DNA from: Proteobacteria bacterium UBA6920
GTDB taxonomy: Bacteria > Pseudomonadota > Gammaproteobacteria > SG8-11
Reading direction: 5' to 3'
Assembly (NCBI GenBank): GCA_002448875.1
Contig: DKAS01000233.1
Span: forward strand, 1 to 12,792
DNA length: 12,792 nt
Below the pieces are notes generated by a model that worked only from the letters and a program-made list of their open reading frames with translations, did not search any database and was not told the origin of the DNA. Position numbers and translations under genes: made by a program. Below, in pieces: positions 1-7,974 of the stretch; the first letter of the stretch is position 1, and the number at the start of each line of letters is the position of its first letter.

Positions 1-852
1 GGCCACGCCGACTCGCTGCTGGTCAAGGCCGGCTCGGGCGCACTCACGCTGGGCACGCCGAGTTCACCCGGCGTGCCGGCCTCGCTGGCCGAGCACACGG
101 TCACCCTGCCCTACAACGACCTCGACGCGTTCGCCACCGCGATGAACGACATCGGCGATACGGTTGCCTGCGTGATCATCGAGCCTGTGGCCGGCAACAT
201 GAACTGCATCCCGCCGATCGAGGGCTACCTCGAGAGCATGCGCGAGCTCTGCACGCGGCACGGCGTCGTGCTGATTTTCGACGAGGTCATGACCGGTTTC
301 CGCGTCGCGCTCGGCGGCGCCCAGGCGCACTATGGCATCACCCCCGACCTGACCACGCTGGGCAAGGTCATTGGCGGCGGCATGCCGGTCGGCGCGTTCG
401 GCGGTAAACGCGAGATCATGGAACATATCGCACCCCTCGGCCCGGTCTACCAGGCCGGCACGCTGTCCGGCAACCCGGTCGCGATGACCGCGGGGCTGAA
501 GACGCTCGAACTCCTATGCGCGCCGGGTTTTCACGAGGTGCTGTTCGAAAAAGTCGAGTACATGACCAACGGCGTGCTCGCCGCGGCGCAGGCGGCAGGC
601 ATCCCGATGACCTGCAACCGGGTCGGCGGCATGTTCGGCCTGTTTTTCAGCGAGCAGCAGGTCAACAGCTTCGAGCAGGCCACGCAGTGCAATATCGAGC
701 AGTTCAAGCGCTTCTTTCACGGCATGCTGGAACGGGGTGTCTACCTCGCGCCGTCCGCCTACGAGGCCGGCTTTATCTCGGGCGCGCACATGAGCGATGA
801 TCTCGACCGCACAATCGAGGCCGCTAAAGTGGTGCTCAAAAGCCTGGGGTAA
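1..852 (+). CDS. hemL: Glutamate-1-semialdehyde 2,1-aminomutase, 3' part
   Basis: PLP-dependent enzyme that converts glutamate-1-semialdehyde to 5-aminolevulinate, the C5-pathway entry to heme and other tetrapyrroles; cytosolic. The gene enters from the left edge, so the N-terminus is missing; 283 codons plus a TAA stop remain, against about 425 residues in the family. The frame is open from base 1 and begins [13 protein letters not shown], a hallmark stretch of this family. Further on are FDEVMTGFR (codons at 277-303), which holds the aspartate that contacts the PLP ring nitrogen, and [10 protein letters not shown], with the Schiff-base lysine encoded at 364-366. The C-terminal part ([13 protein letters not shown]) is also typical. 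The next gene starts 6 nt downstream, so the two are probably co-transcribed. Identification is firm; only the 5' end is unseen. Confidence 0.97.
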   Translation, partial: GHADSLLVKAGSGALTLGTPSSPGVPASLAEHTVTLPYNDLDAFATAMNDIGDTVACVIIEPVAGNMNCIPPIEGYLESMRELCTRHGVVLIFDEVMTGFRVALGGAQAHYGITPDLTTLGKVIGGGMPVGAFGGKREIMEHIAPLGPVYQAGTLSGNPVAMTAGLKTLELLCAPGFHEVLFEKVEYMTNGVLAAAQAAGIPMTCNRVGGMFGLFFSEQQVNSFEQATQCNIEQFKRFFHGMLERGVYLAPSAYEAGFISGAHMSDDLDRTIEAAKVVLKSLG

Positions 853-858
853 GCCTGG

Positions 859-1809
859 TTGACTACTGCCCAAAGCGAGCTGATCTCGATCGTCGTACCC
901 GCCTGCAACGAAGAATCCATGCTGCCTCGGTTTCACCCGGCTCTCGCCGGCGTGCTGTCTGATCAGCCCTATGACTTCGAGATCGTCTACATCAATGACG
1001 GCAGTTCGGACAACACCCTGACCATCATCAAGCAGCTCGCCGAATCCGACAACCGGATCACACTCATCGACCTGAGCCGCAATTTCGGCAAGGAGATCGC
1101 CCTCACCGCCGGTCTGGATCAGGCCGATGCGGACGCCGTCATCGTCATCGACAGCGATCTGCAGGATCCGCCGGAATTGATTCCGCAACTGCTGGCCAAA
1201 TGGCGCGAGGGATTCGATGTGGTCTACGCCCGGCGCCTGCAGCGCGAGGGCGAGCCCTGGTTGAAAAAATTCAGCGCCTATGCGTTTTACCGCATCATCG
1301 GCAAACTGGCATCGATCGACATTCCGACCGATGTCGGCGACTACCGTCTGCTCAGCCGGCGCGCGCTGCAGGCCCTGCACAGCGTGCGCGAGCAGCATCG
1401 CTATATGAAAGGCCTGTTCGCCTGGATCGGCTTTCCGCAGGCGTCGGTCGGCTACCGGCGCGATCCGCGCTTCGCCGGCCACAGCAAGTGGAACTACTGG
1501 CGGCTGTGGGAATTCGCCCTCGAAGGCATCACCTCCTTCACCACCCGGCCGCTGAAACTGGCCACCTACATCGGCATGCTGACGGCGACCGCCGCTTTCA
1601 TCTTCGGCTCCTATATCATTCTCGACAAGCTGCTGCACGACAACCCGGTTCCCGGTTACCCCTCGCTGATGGTGGTGGTGTTGTTTCTCGGCGGCGTGCA
1701 ACTGATCACGCTGGGCATCATCGGCGAATACCTGGCGCGCATTTTCGGCGAAACCAAGCAGCGCCCCCTGTACCTGATCAAGGAAATACGCAAGGACGGG
1801 ACGGCATGA
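859..1809 (+). CDS. Family 2 glycosyltransferase, membrane-anchored (GtrB/polyprenyl-phosphate type)
   Basis: 316-residue GT-A-fold glycosyltransferase of the GtrB/DPM1-like group. These move a sugar from a nucleotide donor to a polyprenyl phosphate at the inner face of the cytoplasmic membrane. Visible motifs are VVPACNEE (residues 12-19), the nucleotide-binding NDGSSDNT (46-53), the metal-binding D98-S-D100 followed by QDPPE (102-106), and GDYRLLSRR further on. Two hydrophobic segments near the C-terminus (LATYIGMLTATAAFIFGSY and LMVVVLFLGGVQLITLGII) are the usual paired membrane helices of this group. The start is TTG at 859: the frame has no ATG or GTG before the first motif, and GGGG at 846-849 sits at ribosome-binding distance. 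It lies 6 nt after hemL and overlaps the next gene by 4 nt (ATGA). Sugar and final acceptor are unknown; no flippase or GtrC-like partner is in view. Confidence 0.9.
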   Translation: MTTAQSELISIVVPACNEESMLPRFHPALAGVLSDQPYDFEIVYINDGSSDNTLTIIKQLAESDNRITLIDLSRNFGKEIALTAGLDQADADAVIVIDSDLQDPPELIPQLLAKWREGFDVVYARRLQREGEPWLKKFSAYAFYRIIGKLASIDIPTDVGDYRLLSRRALQALHSVREQHRYMKGLFAWIGFPQASVGYRRDPRFAGHSKWNYWRLWEFALEGITSFTTRPLKLATYIGMLTATAAFIFGSYIILDKLLHDNPVPGYPSLMVVVLFLGGVQLITLGIIGEYLARIFGETKQRPLYLIKEIRKDGTA

Positions 1810-2339
1810 GCCGCCGCCGGCCGGCCGCACCGGGGCCGGACCTGCAAGCCATGGCGGCGGACTATCAGACGCGCAACATCATTCCCCATTGCCGCGCCTG
1901 CCGCCGTCCCTGCTGCCGTCTGACCGATGTGGTGCTGGAATTCCACTGGCGTGAGTTCGCCCGGATCTATGACATTCAGAGTTCACAACGGGATTTCGAC
2001 CGCAGCCTGGCCGACGGCAGCGGCCCGGCCTATGTGCGCAAAATGGACGGCATCTATTACACCCACGGCCAGCCCTGCCCGGCTTACGAGGCGGCAACCG
2101 GCGCCTGCGCCCTGTACCACAGCCCGCTGAAACCGCAAAACTGCAGTGATTTTCCCCTGTACCGCGACGGTAACAGCCTGGTGGCGGACAGCCGCTGTGA
2201 AGCGGTGGACGTGACGGCGCTGCTGCGGCAACTGCGGCAGGATCACCCGGCGCTGGAGTTCACACCCGCATCCCGGGCGGAGTATGGCGTACTGCACCGC
2301 ATCAAGGTGCGGCGTCGGGCGCGGCCGCCGCTCAGGTGA
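1806..2339 (+). CDS. YkgJ-family cysteine cluster protein
   Basis: 177-residue soluble protein with the cysteine layout of the YkgJ (putative zinc or iron chelating, CxCxCC) family: C29-x2-C32-x3-C36-C37, then C91, C101 and C113, the last in the family-typical context of a cysteine followed by DFPLY. The clustered cysteines suggest a bound metal or Fe-S centre, but the biochemical role of the family is not established and I do not assign one. The ATG overlaps the glycosyltransferase stop as ATGA, and GGACGGGA just upstream can act as ribosome-binding site, so translation is probably coupled. An in-frame reading extends much further upstream but is antisense-like read-through of the glycosyltransferase and can be ignored. 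The 3' end overlaps the convergent pgpA gene by 8 bp. Confidence 0.85.
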   Translation: MSRRRPAAPGPDLQAMAADYQTRNIIPHCRACRRPCCRLTDVVLEFHWREFARIYDIQSSQRDFDRSLADGSGPAYVRKMDGIYYTHGQPCPAYEAATGACALYHSPLKPQNCSDFPLYRDGNSLVADSRCEAVDVTALLRQLRQDHPALEFTPASRAEYGVLHRIKVRRRARPPLR

Positions 2340-2826
2340 AGACGCCGGCTGCGGACAGGCCCAGCAGCGCCAGCAGGGTGTAGATGCCGGCCAGCACGTC
2401 ATCGAGCATGATGCCCGCGCCACCATGTACGCGGCGATCGATCAAACGTATAGGCCAGGGTTTGACGATATCGAAAAAGCGGAACAGCAGGAAACCGCCC
2501 ACCGTCCAGCGCCAGTCGGCGGGCGCCAGCGTCATCGCCACCAGCACACCCGCCACTTCGTCCCAGACGATCACGCCCGCGTCATGGACCCCCAGCGCCC
2601 GCGCCGTGCGGCCGCAGGCCCAGATGCCGACCGCGATGGCGGTGGTGGTCAGGAGCATATAGACAGGCAGCGGCAAGGGGCGTAACAGCAGATACAGCGC
2701 GACGCCCAGGAGACTGCCCGCGGTACCCGGCGCCCAGGGACTGAGCCCGCTGCCCAGGCCCAGGGACAGCAGATGCACCGGCTGCCGCAGCAACACCCGC
2801 GCCCGCGCGCGATCGACGGTCTTCAT
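2332..2826 (-). CDS. pgpA: Phosphatidylglycerophosphatase A
   Basis: 164-residue integral membrane phosphatase that dephosphorylates phosphatidylglycerophosphate to phosphatidylglycerol, the last step of PG synthesis. Recognisable family signatures are LGSGLSPWAPGTAGSL near residues 24-39, WDEVAG with the acidic residues expected at the active site, and RFFDIVKPWPI followed by GIMLDDVLAG. Several hydrophobic stretches fit a multi-pass inner-membrane protein, and the length is normal. The ATG at 2826 overlaps the thiL stop as ATGA, with GGAG 9 nt upstream; the longer open frame above it is a shadow of thiL. It is the last gene of the minus-strand rib/nus/thi operon. No intergenic terminator exists on this side, because the frame ends inside the 3' end of the convergent YkgJ gene. 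Confidence 0.95.
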   Translation of the reverse strand: MKTVDRARARVLLRQPVHLLSLGLGSGLSPWAPGTAGSLLGVALYLLLRPLPLPVYMLLTTTAIAVGIWACGRTARALGVHDAGVIVWDEVAGVLVAMTLAPADWRWTVGGFLLFRFFDIVKPWPIRLIDRRVHGGAGIMLDDVLAGIYTLLALLGLSAAGVFT

Positions 2827-3824
2827 GACTTGAGTTCTCCGGCGGTATCCGCGCTGAAATGCTGATAACCGGCGCGCTGCAACAGCAGCAGGCTGCCATC
2901 GGCGCGTCGCAGGCGCAACCCGGCTTCCGCTTCGATGCAGCCGATGGCGGTCAGCGGCCAGCCGGCGGCGCGTGCACGCTGCTCCCAGGCCGCAGCCTGC
3001 GCCGGCGGCACCGTCATACATAATTCGTAGTCGTCGCCGCCGGTCAGGGCCAGCAGCTGCAGCTCGTCCGTCGGCAGCGTCGCCCGCGCCGGCGCCGACA
3101 GCGGTAGATCCGCCAGACGCACGCTGGCGCCGACGTCGCTGGCGTGCAGGATGTGGCCCAGATCCGCGGCCAGACCGTCGGAAACGTCGATCATCGCGCT
3201 GGCAACGTCGGCAGCCGCGGCGCCGATGGCAAGTCGCGCCGTTGGCCGCTGCAGACGCTGCAGCAGATAGTCGCCGCCGTCCCCCTGCGGCATGTCGCCC
3301 AGGGCCTGGCGCAATCCCAGCGCCGCATCGCCCAGAGTGCCGGTGACATAAATCAGATCACCGGCGCGGGCGCCGGCACGGGTTACCGCCCGTCCCGCGG
3401 GCAGAGCGCCGAAAGCGCACACGCTCAGGGACAGCGGACCGCGGGTGGTATCGCCGCCGATCAGCGTCATGCCACAGGTTTCAGCGGCGGCGAACAGACC
3501 GGTGGAAAACTCCGCCAGCCAGCGCTCGTCGATGGCGGGCAGACACAGGGACAGGGTGAAATAACGGGGAACCGCGCCCATGGCGGCCAGATCACTGGCG
3601 TTGACCGCGAGGGTTTTCCAGGCGATGTCGGCGGCGGCAGTAAAGCGCGGAAAGTGGACATCGACATTGAGGGTGTCCATGGTCACCACCAGCTGCTGCT
3701 GCGCCGGCCAGTCCAGCACCGCCGCGTCATCGCCGATGGCGACGCGCAGCGCCGCGGGCTGCGGTTGCCGGTCACGAAAATAACGCCGGATGATGTCGAA
3801 TTCGCCGCTGCTCATGGTCGGCAT
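2823..3824 (-). CDS. thiL: Thiamine-monophosphate kinase
   Basis: 333-residue ATP-dependent kinase that phosphorylates thiamine monophosphate to thiamine diphosphate (ThDP), the active cofactor. Motifs seen in order: GEFDIIRRYF at the N-terminus, GDDAAVLD, NASDLAAMGAVPRYF, IGGDTTRGPLSLS (Mg-ATP binding) and MIDVSDGLAADLGHI. The segment after the first aspartates reads TLNVDVHF where a two-residue-longer form (TLVEGVHF-like) is common, a mild variation. The start could be 3824 (MPTMSSGEF) or the internal ATG at 3815 (MSSGEF); the latter matches the usual family N-terminus, and neither has a strong ribosome-binding site. It follows nusB by 24-33 nt and overlaps pgpA by 4 nt. ThDP is also the cofactor of the enzyme at 10409-12250, but no direct link is visible. 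Confidence 0.96.
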   Translation of the reverse strand: MPTMSSGEFDIIRRYFRDRQPQPAALRVAIGDDAAVLDWPAQQQLVVTMDTLNVDVHFPRFTAAADIAWKTLAVNASDLAAMGAVPRYFTLSLCLPAIDERWLAEFSTGLFAAAETCGMTLIGGDTTRGPLSLSVCAFGALPAGRAVTRAGARAGDLIYVTGTLGDAALGLRQALGDMPQGDGGDYLLQRLQRPTARLAIGAAAADVASAMIDVSDGLAADLGHILHASDVGASVRLADLPLSAPARATLPTDELQLLALTGGDDYELCMTVPPAQAAAWEQRARAAGWPLTAIGCIEAEAGLRLRRADGSLLLLQRAGYQHFSADTAGELKS

Positions 3825-3848
3825 CGCGCGCCGCGATCGGCGCCGGGA

Positions 3849-4289
3849 TCAGTGGCCGCCGCCGGCGCGGGCATTGAATTCAGGCGCGCGCAGCTTCTGC
3901 GCCAGTTTGTCGAGCACGCCGTTGACATACTTGTGGCCATCCTCGGCCCCGTACTTCTTGGCCAGCTCCACCGCTTCGTTGATGACCACCCTGTACGGCA
4001 CTTCCAGCTGGTAGAGGAATTCATAAACACCCATGCGCAACAAGGCCAGCTCGATCGGATCGATCTGCTGCACCTCGCGGTCCACCGCCTGTGCCAGTTC
4101 CGCGTCCACGGTGTCCAGATGGCGCGGTACGCCGTGCAGCAGAGTGCGAAAATACTCGATGTCCACCTGCGACATATCCTGCTCGCCGGCGAACTGGTTT
4201 TCGATATCGCGCAGATTGTGCCTGGCGATCTGCCATTGATACAAAGCCTGCATGGCGGCACGCCGTGCCCGGCTTCTCCCCTGTGACAT
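3849..4289 (-). CDS. nusB: Transcription antitermination protein NusB
   Basis: 146-residue all-helical RNA-binding factor that works with NusE (ribosomal protein S10) on boxA RNA during rRNA transcription antitermination. The N-terminus SRARRAAMQALYQWQ and the segments LLRMGVYEFLYQLEVPYRVVINEAVELAKKY (its ends near 82 and 112) and FVNGVLDKLA-like KYVNGVLDKLA are family hallmarks. The start at 4289 is preceded by AGGAA at good spacing. The gap to the upstream ribH stop is 22 nt and to the thiL start 24-33 nt, consistent with one transcript. The short glycine-histidine tail (RAGGGH) after the conserved core is not conserved in the family. Position between ribH and thiL is the standard gammaproteobacterial arrangement. 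Confidence 0.96.
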   Translation of the reverse strand: MSQGRSRARRAAMQALYQWQIARHNLRDIENQFAGEQDMSQVDIEYFRTLLHGVPRHLDTVDAELAQAVDREVQQIDPIELALLRMGVYEFLYQLEVPYRVVINEAVELAKKYGAEDGHKYVNGVLDKLAQKLRAPEFNARAGGGH

Positions 4290-4311
4290 GCTGATTCTTT
4301 CCTGCGGGCGA

Positions 4312-4785
4312 TCAGCCCAGTTGCTTCAAGACGTTGACCATTTCGATGGCGGACAGGGCGGCTTCCACCCCCTTGTTGCCGGCTTTGGTGCCGGCGCGCT
4401 CCACGGCCTGCTCTATGGTGTCCACCGTCAGCACGCCGAAGGCGACCGGCAGATCGTACTGGGTGGCGACACCGGCGATGCCCTTGACGCATTCCCCGGC
4501 TACGTATTCGAAATGCGGCGTGCCGCCGCGGATCACCGCGCCGAGTACGACGATGGCGTCATAGTGGCCGCTGGCCGCCATTTTCTTCGCCGCCAGCGGC
4601 AGTTCGAAGGCGCCCGGTACCCGCACCACTTCCAGGTTGGCGCGCTCGGCGCCGTGCCGCAGCAGGGTATCAACGGCGCCCGCCAGCAGGCTGTCGACGA
4701 TAAAACTGTTGAAGCGGCTCACCAGCAGGCCGAATCTGGCGCCCTGGACGATGAGATTGCCTTCTTTGGTGATGATCTCGGTCAT
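4312..4785 (-). CDS. ribH: 6,7-dimethyl-8-ribityllumazine synthase
   Basis: 157-residue lumazine synthase that condenses 5-amino-6-ribitylaminouracil with 3,4-dihydroxy-2-butanone 4-phosphate, the penultimate riboflavin step. It usually forms a pentamer or an icosahedral shell. Seen are RFN at residues 24-26, VPGAFELP (56-63), [15 protein letters not shown] (81-95) with the catalytic histidine at H91, and [17 protein letters not shown], which covers the phosphate-binding region. Length and residue spacing match the family closely. The ATG at 4785 has only a weak, distant GAGAG as ribosome-binding site. The gene lies 24 nt after the RibB-like gene and 22 nt before nusB in the same operon. E. 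coli literature also calls this gene ribE. Confidence 0.97.
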   Translation of the reverse strand: MTEIITKEGNLIVQGARFGLLVSRFNSFIVDSLLAGAVDTLLRHGAERANLEVVRVPGAFELPLAAKKMAASGHYDAIVVLGAVIRGGTPHFEYVAGECVKGIAGVATQYDLPVAFGVLTVDTIEQAVERAGTKAGNKGVEAALSAIEMVNVLKQLG

Positions 4786-4809
4786 AAATGATTAATACTC
4801 TCGTTGTCG

Positions 4810-5952
4810 TCAATCGCATTGCACATAGTCGACCACTTCCAGATCGAAGCCGGAAAGGCCGTGGAATTTCTTCGGCGCGCTCAATACCCGCATGTGGCGC
4901 ACACCCAGATCGCTGAGAATCTGCGCGCCTATGCCGTAGGTGCGCAGGTCAGGATTCTGTTCCCGTCTGGGCAGGGGGCTGCCCTGATCCTGCATCTGGT
5001 AATGGTACAGACGCTGCTTCAGATCCGCCGCGTCCTGCGCCACATGCAGCAGCACGATCACGCCGCGGCCAGCCTCGCCTATTTTGCGCATCGCCCGCCG
5101 CAGCGGCCAGCCGCAATCCTCGCGATCGGCCTGCAGCACGTCGGCCACTGGATCATGCATATGCACGCGCACCAGCACCGGGTCGGCGGCGGCGATGTCG
5201 CCCAGGGTCAGGGCGTGGTGGATGCCCTTGGTCAACTGATCCTGGTAGGTAATAACGTCGAATTCACCGAACTCGTTGTTCAACTGCCACTGCGCCACGC
5301 GCTCGATGGTCTTTTCGTTTTTCAGGCGGTAGCTGATCAGGTCGGCGATGGTGCCTATCTTCAGGCCGTGGGTGCGCGCGAATTTCTCCAGGTCGGGACG
5401 CCGCGCCATCGAACCGTCCTCGTTGAGGATTTCGACGATGACCGCCGCCGGTTCCAGATCCGCCAGACGTGCCAGATCGCAGCCGGCCTCGGTGTGGCCC
5501 GCCCGGGTCAGCACGCCGCCGGGACGCGCCATCAAGGGAAAAATATGCCCGGGCTGCACCAGGTCGGCGGCGCTGGCATCCGGCGCCACCGCCGCCCGTA
5601 CCGTCACCGCGCGGTCATAGGCCGAGATGCCGGTGGTCACGCCGCTGGCGGCCTCGATCGATACGGTGAAGTTGGTGCCGTGCTTGTCGTTGGTATCGCT
5701 CACCATCAGGGGCAGGCGCAACTGGCGGCAGCGTTCCTGGGTCAGGGTCAGACAGATCAGGCCGCGGCCGTAGCGCGCCATGAAATTGATGTCTTCCGGA
5801 CGCACCTTGCCGGCGGCCATGATCAGATCGCCTTCGTTTTCCCGGTCCTCGTCGTCCACCAGGATAACCATCTTGCCGGCACGGATGTCGGCAATGATGT
5901 CGGCGGTGGTATTGAATCCAGATTGAGTGTGCTGCGGTGGCAAGCCTGTCAT
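4810..5952 (-). CDS. ribB: 3,4-dihydroxy-2-butanone-4-phosphate synthase fused to a degenerate GTP cyclohydrolase II-like domain (RibBX type)
   Basis: 380 residues. The N-terminal domain (about 14-205) is a full DHBP synthase, which turns ribulose 5-phosphate into the four-carbon riboflavin precursor: [12 protein letters not shown] at 32-43, [11 protein letters not shown] near 61-71, and [14 protein letters not shown] at 151-164. The C-terminal domain (about 222-380) aligns with GTP cyclohydrolase II but lacks its zinc triplet. Only C280 (in EDCGWPL) remains where the family has C-x10-C-x-C, and the catalytic GRGIGL-type segment reads [13 protein letters not shown] (301-313). Such proteobacterial variants are known as RibBX and are regarded as lacking cyclohydrolase activity, so a separate ribA should exist elsewhere in the genome. 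The ATG at 5952 overlaps the ribE stop (ATGA), with AGGA abutting it and GAGGA 11 nt upstream; the 50 codons of open frame above are a shadow of ribE. Confidence 0.93.
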   Translation of the reverse strand: MTGLPPQHTQSGFNTTADIIADIRAGKMVILVDDEDRENEGDLIMAAGKVRPEDINFMARYGRGLICLTLTQERCRQLRLPLMVSDTNDKHGTNFTVSIEAASGVTTGISAYDRAVTVRAAVAPDASAADLVQPGHIFPLMARPGGVLTRAGHTEAGCDLARLADLEPAAVIVEILNEDGSMARRPDLEKFARTHGLKIGTIADLISYRLKNEKTIERVAQWQLNNEFGEFDVITYQDQLTKGIHHALTLGDIAAADPVLVRVHMHDPVADVLQADREDCGWPLRRAMRKIGEAGRGVIVLLHVAQDAADLKQRLYHYQMQDQGSPLPRREQNPDLRTYGIGAQILSDLGVRHMRVLSAPKKFHGLSGFDLEVVDYVQCD

Positions 5953-6608
5953 TCCTGTATAAATCCTCGTTGCAGCAGAAGCTCGCGGGTAAGGCCCGGC
6001 CCGCTGTCGGCCGCCCGTTCGCCCAATAATAACCGTTCCAGGTAACGCGCGATAATATCCACTTCGATATTCACCTCGGTGCCGGCCTGATAGTCGCCGC
6101 ACACCGTCGCCTGCAAGGTGTGCGGCACGATATTCAGTTCGAACTCCGCGCCGCGCACCCGATTGACCGTGAGGCTGGTGCCGTCGACGCAGACCGAGCC
6201 TTTTTCCGCGATATAGCGCGCCAGCTCCGCCGGCACGGCAATACTGAACTGTACCGAGCGCCCGGCATTGCGCCGCTCCCGCACCTGTCCGACCGCGTCC
6301 ACATGACCGCTGACGAAGTGTCCGCCCAGACGGGTGCTGGGGGTCACCGCTTTTTCCAGATTCACCGGCGCGCCCACCGGCAACCGGCCCAGGGTGGTGC
6401 GCTGCAGGGTTTCCAGCGACACATCGGCGCTGAAACCTCCGCCCCCCAGCTCGATGGCGGTAAGGCAGACACCGTTGACGGCGATGCTGTCGCCGATGGC
6501 AATGTCGTCGGCCGCCAGCGCACCGATATGGATGCGATAACGCCGATCACCGCCGCGTTCTTCAAAGGCGGCGATACGCCCGATTGCCTGGATAATACCT
6601 GTAAACAT
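5949..6608 (-). CDS. ribE: Riboflavin synthase, alpha subunit
   Basis: 219-residue trimeric enzyme that dismutates two 6,7-dimethyl-8-ribityllumazine molecules to riboflavin and the ribitylamino-pyrimidine, the last step of riboflavin synthesis. The N-terminal MFTGIIQAIG is diagnostic. The two internally repeated lumazine-binding domains are visible: the first with VNGVCLTA near residues 44-51, the second starting near HFVSGHVDAVG with VDGTSLTVN further on. The start at 6608 has GGAG 8 nt upstream. It lies 3 nt after ribD and overlaps the downstream RibBX-like gene by 4 nt, so translation is probably coupled through the block. E. coli literature calls this gene ribC; many genome annotations use ribE. 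Confidence 0.97.
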   Translation of the reverse strand: MFTGIIQAIGRIAAFEERGGDRRYRIHIGALAADDIAIGDSIAVNGVCLTAIELGGGGFSADVSLETLQRTTLGRLPVGAPVNLEKAVTPSTRLGGHFVSGHVDAVGQVRERRNAGRSVQFSIAVPAELARYIAEKGSVCVDGTSLTVNRVRGAEFELNIVPHTLQATVCGDYQAGTEVNIEVDIIARYLERLLLGERAADSGPGLTRELLLQRGFIQE

Positions 6609-6611
6609 CGC

Positions 6612-7712
6612 CTAAACTCCGGCCGCTACTGCGTGGATGCGCCAATCCGGCCCCACGGCGCGGATGTCGTTTATCTGCAATGCGACCTTCTGCGCCATGC
6701 TGGTCAGGGGCAAATGCAGTAGCCCCCGGGCCGCGTCACCCAGCAGCACCGGCGCCATGTAAATAATGAATTCATCCACCAGGCCGGCCGCCTGCAGCGC
6801 GCCGTTGAGCTGCGCGCCGGCTTCCACCAGCACCTCGTTCACCTGGTGATTTTCCGCCAGCTCGGTCAACAGGGCGCGTAAATCCACCCCCTCACCAGCG
6901 GCGGGCAGGCGACACAAACGGGCGCCGGCCTGGGTCAATGCCCGGGCCCGGTCCGCAATATCCTCATGGTAGCACACCAGGGTCGTCCCCGGCTGGGCGA
7001 GCATCCGAGCCGCCGGCGACATGCGCAGGCGGCTGTCCGCCACCACCCGCAGCGGTTGACGGTCCGGGTCGGTACCCGGCAGGCGCAGGGTCAGCAGCGG
7101 ATCATCGGCCCGCACCGTGCCGCCGCCAGTCAGAATAGCGCTGGCGCCGGCACGCAGCCGTTGCACATCGTCCCGCGACGCCGGCGAGGTAATCCACTGG
7201 CTTTCTCCGGACGCCATGGCGGTCCGCCCATCCAGGCTCATCGCCAGCTTGCTGCAGACCCAGGGACGCCGCTGTTCCATGCGGCGAATAAAGCCCCGGT
7301 TCAAGGCTCTGGCCTGAGCCTGCAACAGACCCGACTGGCAGTCGATGCCGGCGGCGCGCAAGCGTTCGTGGCCCTGTCCGGCCACGCGGGGATTGGGATC
7401 GGTCATGGCGCTGACCACCCGCCGTAGTCCGGCGCTGATCAATGCCTCGGTACAGGGTGGGGTTTTGCCAGTGTGGCAGCAGGGCTCCAGCGTCACATAA
7501 GCGGTGGCGCCGCGCGCCCGTTCTCCTGCCTGGCGCAAGGCATGCACTTCGGCGTGAGCTTGCCCCGCCCGTTCGTGGCAGCCTTCGCCGACGATCTCGC
7601 CGTCCTTGACGATCACGCAACCCACCCGCGGATTGGGATGCGGGCTCTGCAACGGTTGCGCCGCCAGTACCAGGGCACGGCTCATGGCGCGTGTATCATC
7701 GATGGAAAACAT
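6612..7712 (-). CDS. ribD: Bifunctional riboflavin pyrimidine deaminase/reductase
   Basis: 366 residues with two domains carrying out consecutive steps on the GTP-derived pyrimidine. The N-terminal deaminase (about 1-145) has the zinc site H53-A-E55 plus PCCHTGKTPPC with C78 and C87; E55 is the proton shuttle. The C-terminal NADPH-dependent reductase starts near WVCSKLAMSLDGRTAM and carries SGESQWIT, GGGTVRADDPLL and VEAGAQLNGAL. I chose ATG 7712 (MFSIDDTRAMSRAL), which matches the family's N-terminal length; the alternative ATG at 7685 would cut the first helix, and the open frame upstream of 7712 has no family similarity. No clear Shine-Dalgarno is seen. This is the first gene of the operon. 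The usual upstream neighbour nrdR is absent; instead a signalling gene ends 261 nt upstream. Confidence 0.95.
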   Translation of the reverse strand: MFSIDDTRAMSRALVLAAQPLQSPHPNPRVGCVIVKDGEIVGEGCHERAGQAHAEVHALRQAGERARGATAYVTLEPCCHTGKTPPCTEALISAGLRRVVSAMTDPNPRVAGQGHERLRAAGIDCQSGLLQAQARALNRGFIRRMEQRRPWVCSKLAMSLDGRTAMASGESQWITSPASRDDVQRLRAGASAILTGGGTVRADDPLLTLRLPGTDPDRQPLRVVADSRLRMSPAARMLAQPGTTLVCYHEDIADRARALTQAGARLCRLPAAGEGVDLRALLTELAENHQVNEVLVEAGAQLNGALQAAGLVDEFIIYMAPVLLGDAARGLLHLPLTSMAQKVALQINDIRAVGPDWRIHAVAAGV

Positions 7713-7973
7713 GGCGTAACAGTATCGTTTGCGGATGCCGGAGGAAAGCCGCCTATTGTACCAACTTCGCCGCAATTTGCATGGACTGCCTGCGCGCCTC
7801 CGGCCTGTGTCGGTCCGAGTCGGCATCCGACCGCAAATCGGTCCGCTGCCACGCGGATCCCGGACCGGCGACATGCCCCCTTGATTTGCATATGTTTAGT
7901 GCCACTGTCCCGCTCCCTGGTGGGGGTTGGGGACACCGGGTAGACGCCAAAGCCCGCGGGACCGGTGCCGGCT
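7713..7973. other. Intergenic region between ribD and the signalling gene
   Basis: 261 nt with no supported gene. The open frames on both strands here resemble no family I know, and no remnant of the expected nrdR (zinc-ribbon CPxC start) can be read. The region has the candidate ribD promoter, a terminator-like hairpin right after the signalling gene, and a cluster of related 7-mers: CGGTCCG at 7811-7817 and 7839-7845, its reverse complement CGGACCG at 7861-7867, and a small hairpin at 7819-7831. I searched by eye for an FMN riboswitch in front of ribD and did not find its conserved segments. Confidence 0.6.
7755..7763 (-). promoter_or_regulatory. Candidate extended -10 promoter for the rib operon
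   Basis: Reading the minus strand, TGG-TACAAT (TGn plus a 5/6 match to TATAAT) lies about 43-51 nt upstream of the ribD ATG and predicts a short leader of roughly 35 nt. No good -35 hexamer is found at 16-18 nt spacing, which extended -10 promoters can tolerate. This is a pattern match only; it is the best candidate in the ribD upstream gap. Confidence 0.35.
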
Positions 7974-7974
7974 T
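7950..7974 (-). terminator. Weak terminator-like hairpin after the signalling gene
   Basis: On the minus strand, directly at the stop codon, AAGCC (7974-7970) pairs with GGCTT (7954-7950), and the stem continues past one mismatch by two more pairs around a 9-nt loop. Only a short T run (CTTTGG) follows, so it is at best a weak intrinsic terminator, or merely an RNA end structure. It would separate the signalling pair from the rib operon. Confidence 0.3.

Noticed and set aside
514..1830. 438-codon minus-strand open frame antisense to hemL and the glycosyltransferase
   Set aside because: It lies opposite well-identified genes, has low-complexity Gln/Asp/Arg-rich content and no family resemblance; long antisense frames are common in GC-rich DNA.
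3144..4286. 380-codon plus-strand open frame opposite thiL and nusB
   Set aside because: Shadow of two certain genes; Gln/His/Gly-rich with no recognisable motif.
4804..6045. 413-codon plus-strand open frame opposite the RibB-like gene
   Set aside because: Shadow of a certain gene; composition typical of antisense translation.
7713..7973. FMN riboswitch ahead of ribD
   Set aside because: The conserved RFN segments (such as the GGGGC/GGGTGAAA and CCGGATG-like blocks) could not be found on the minus strand.
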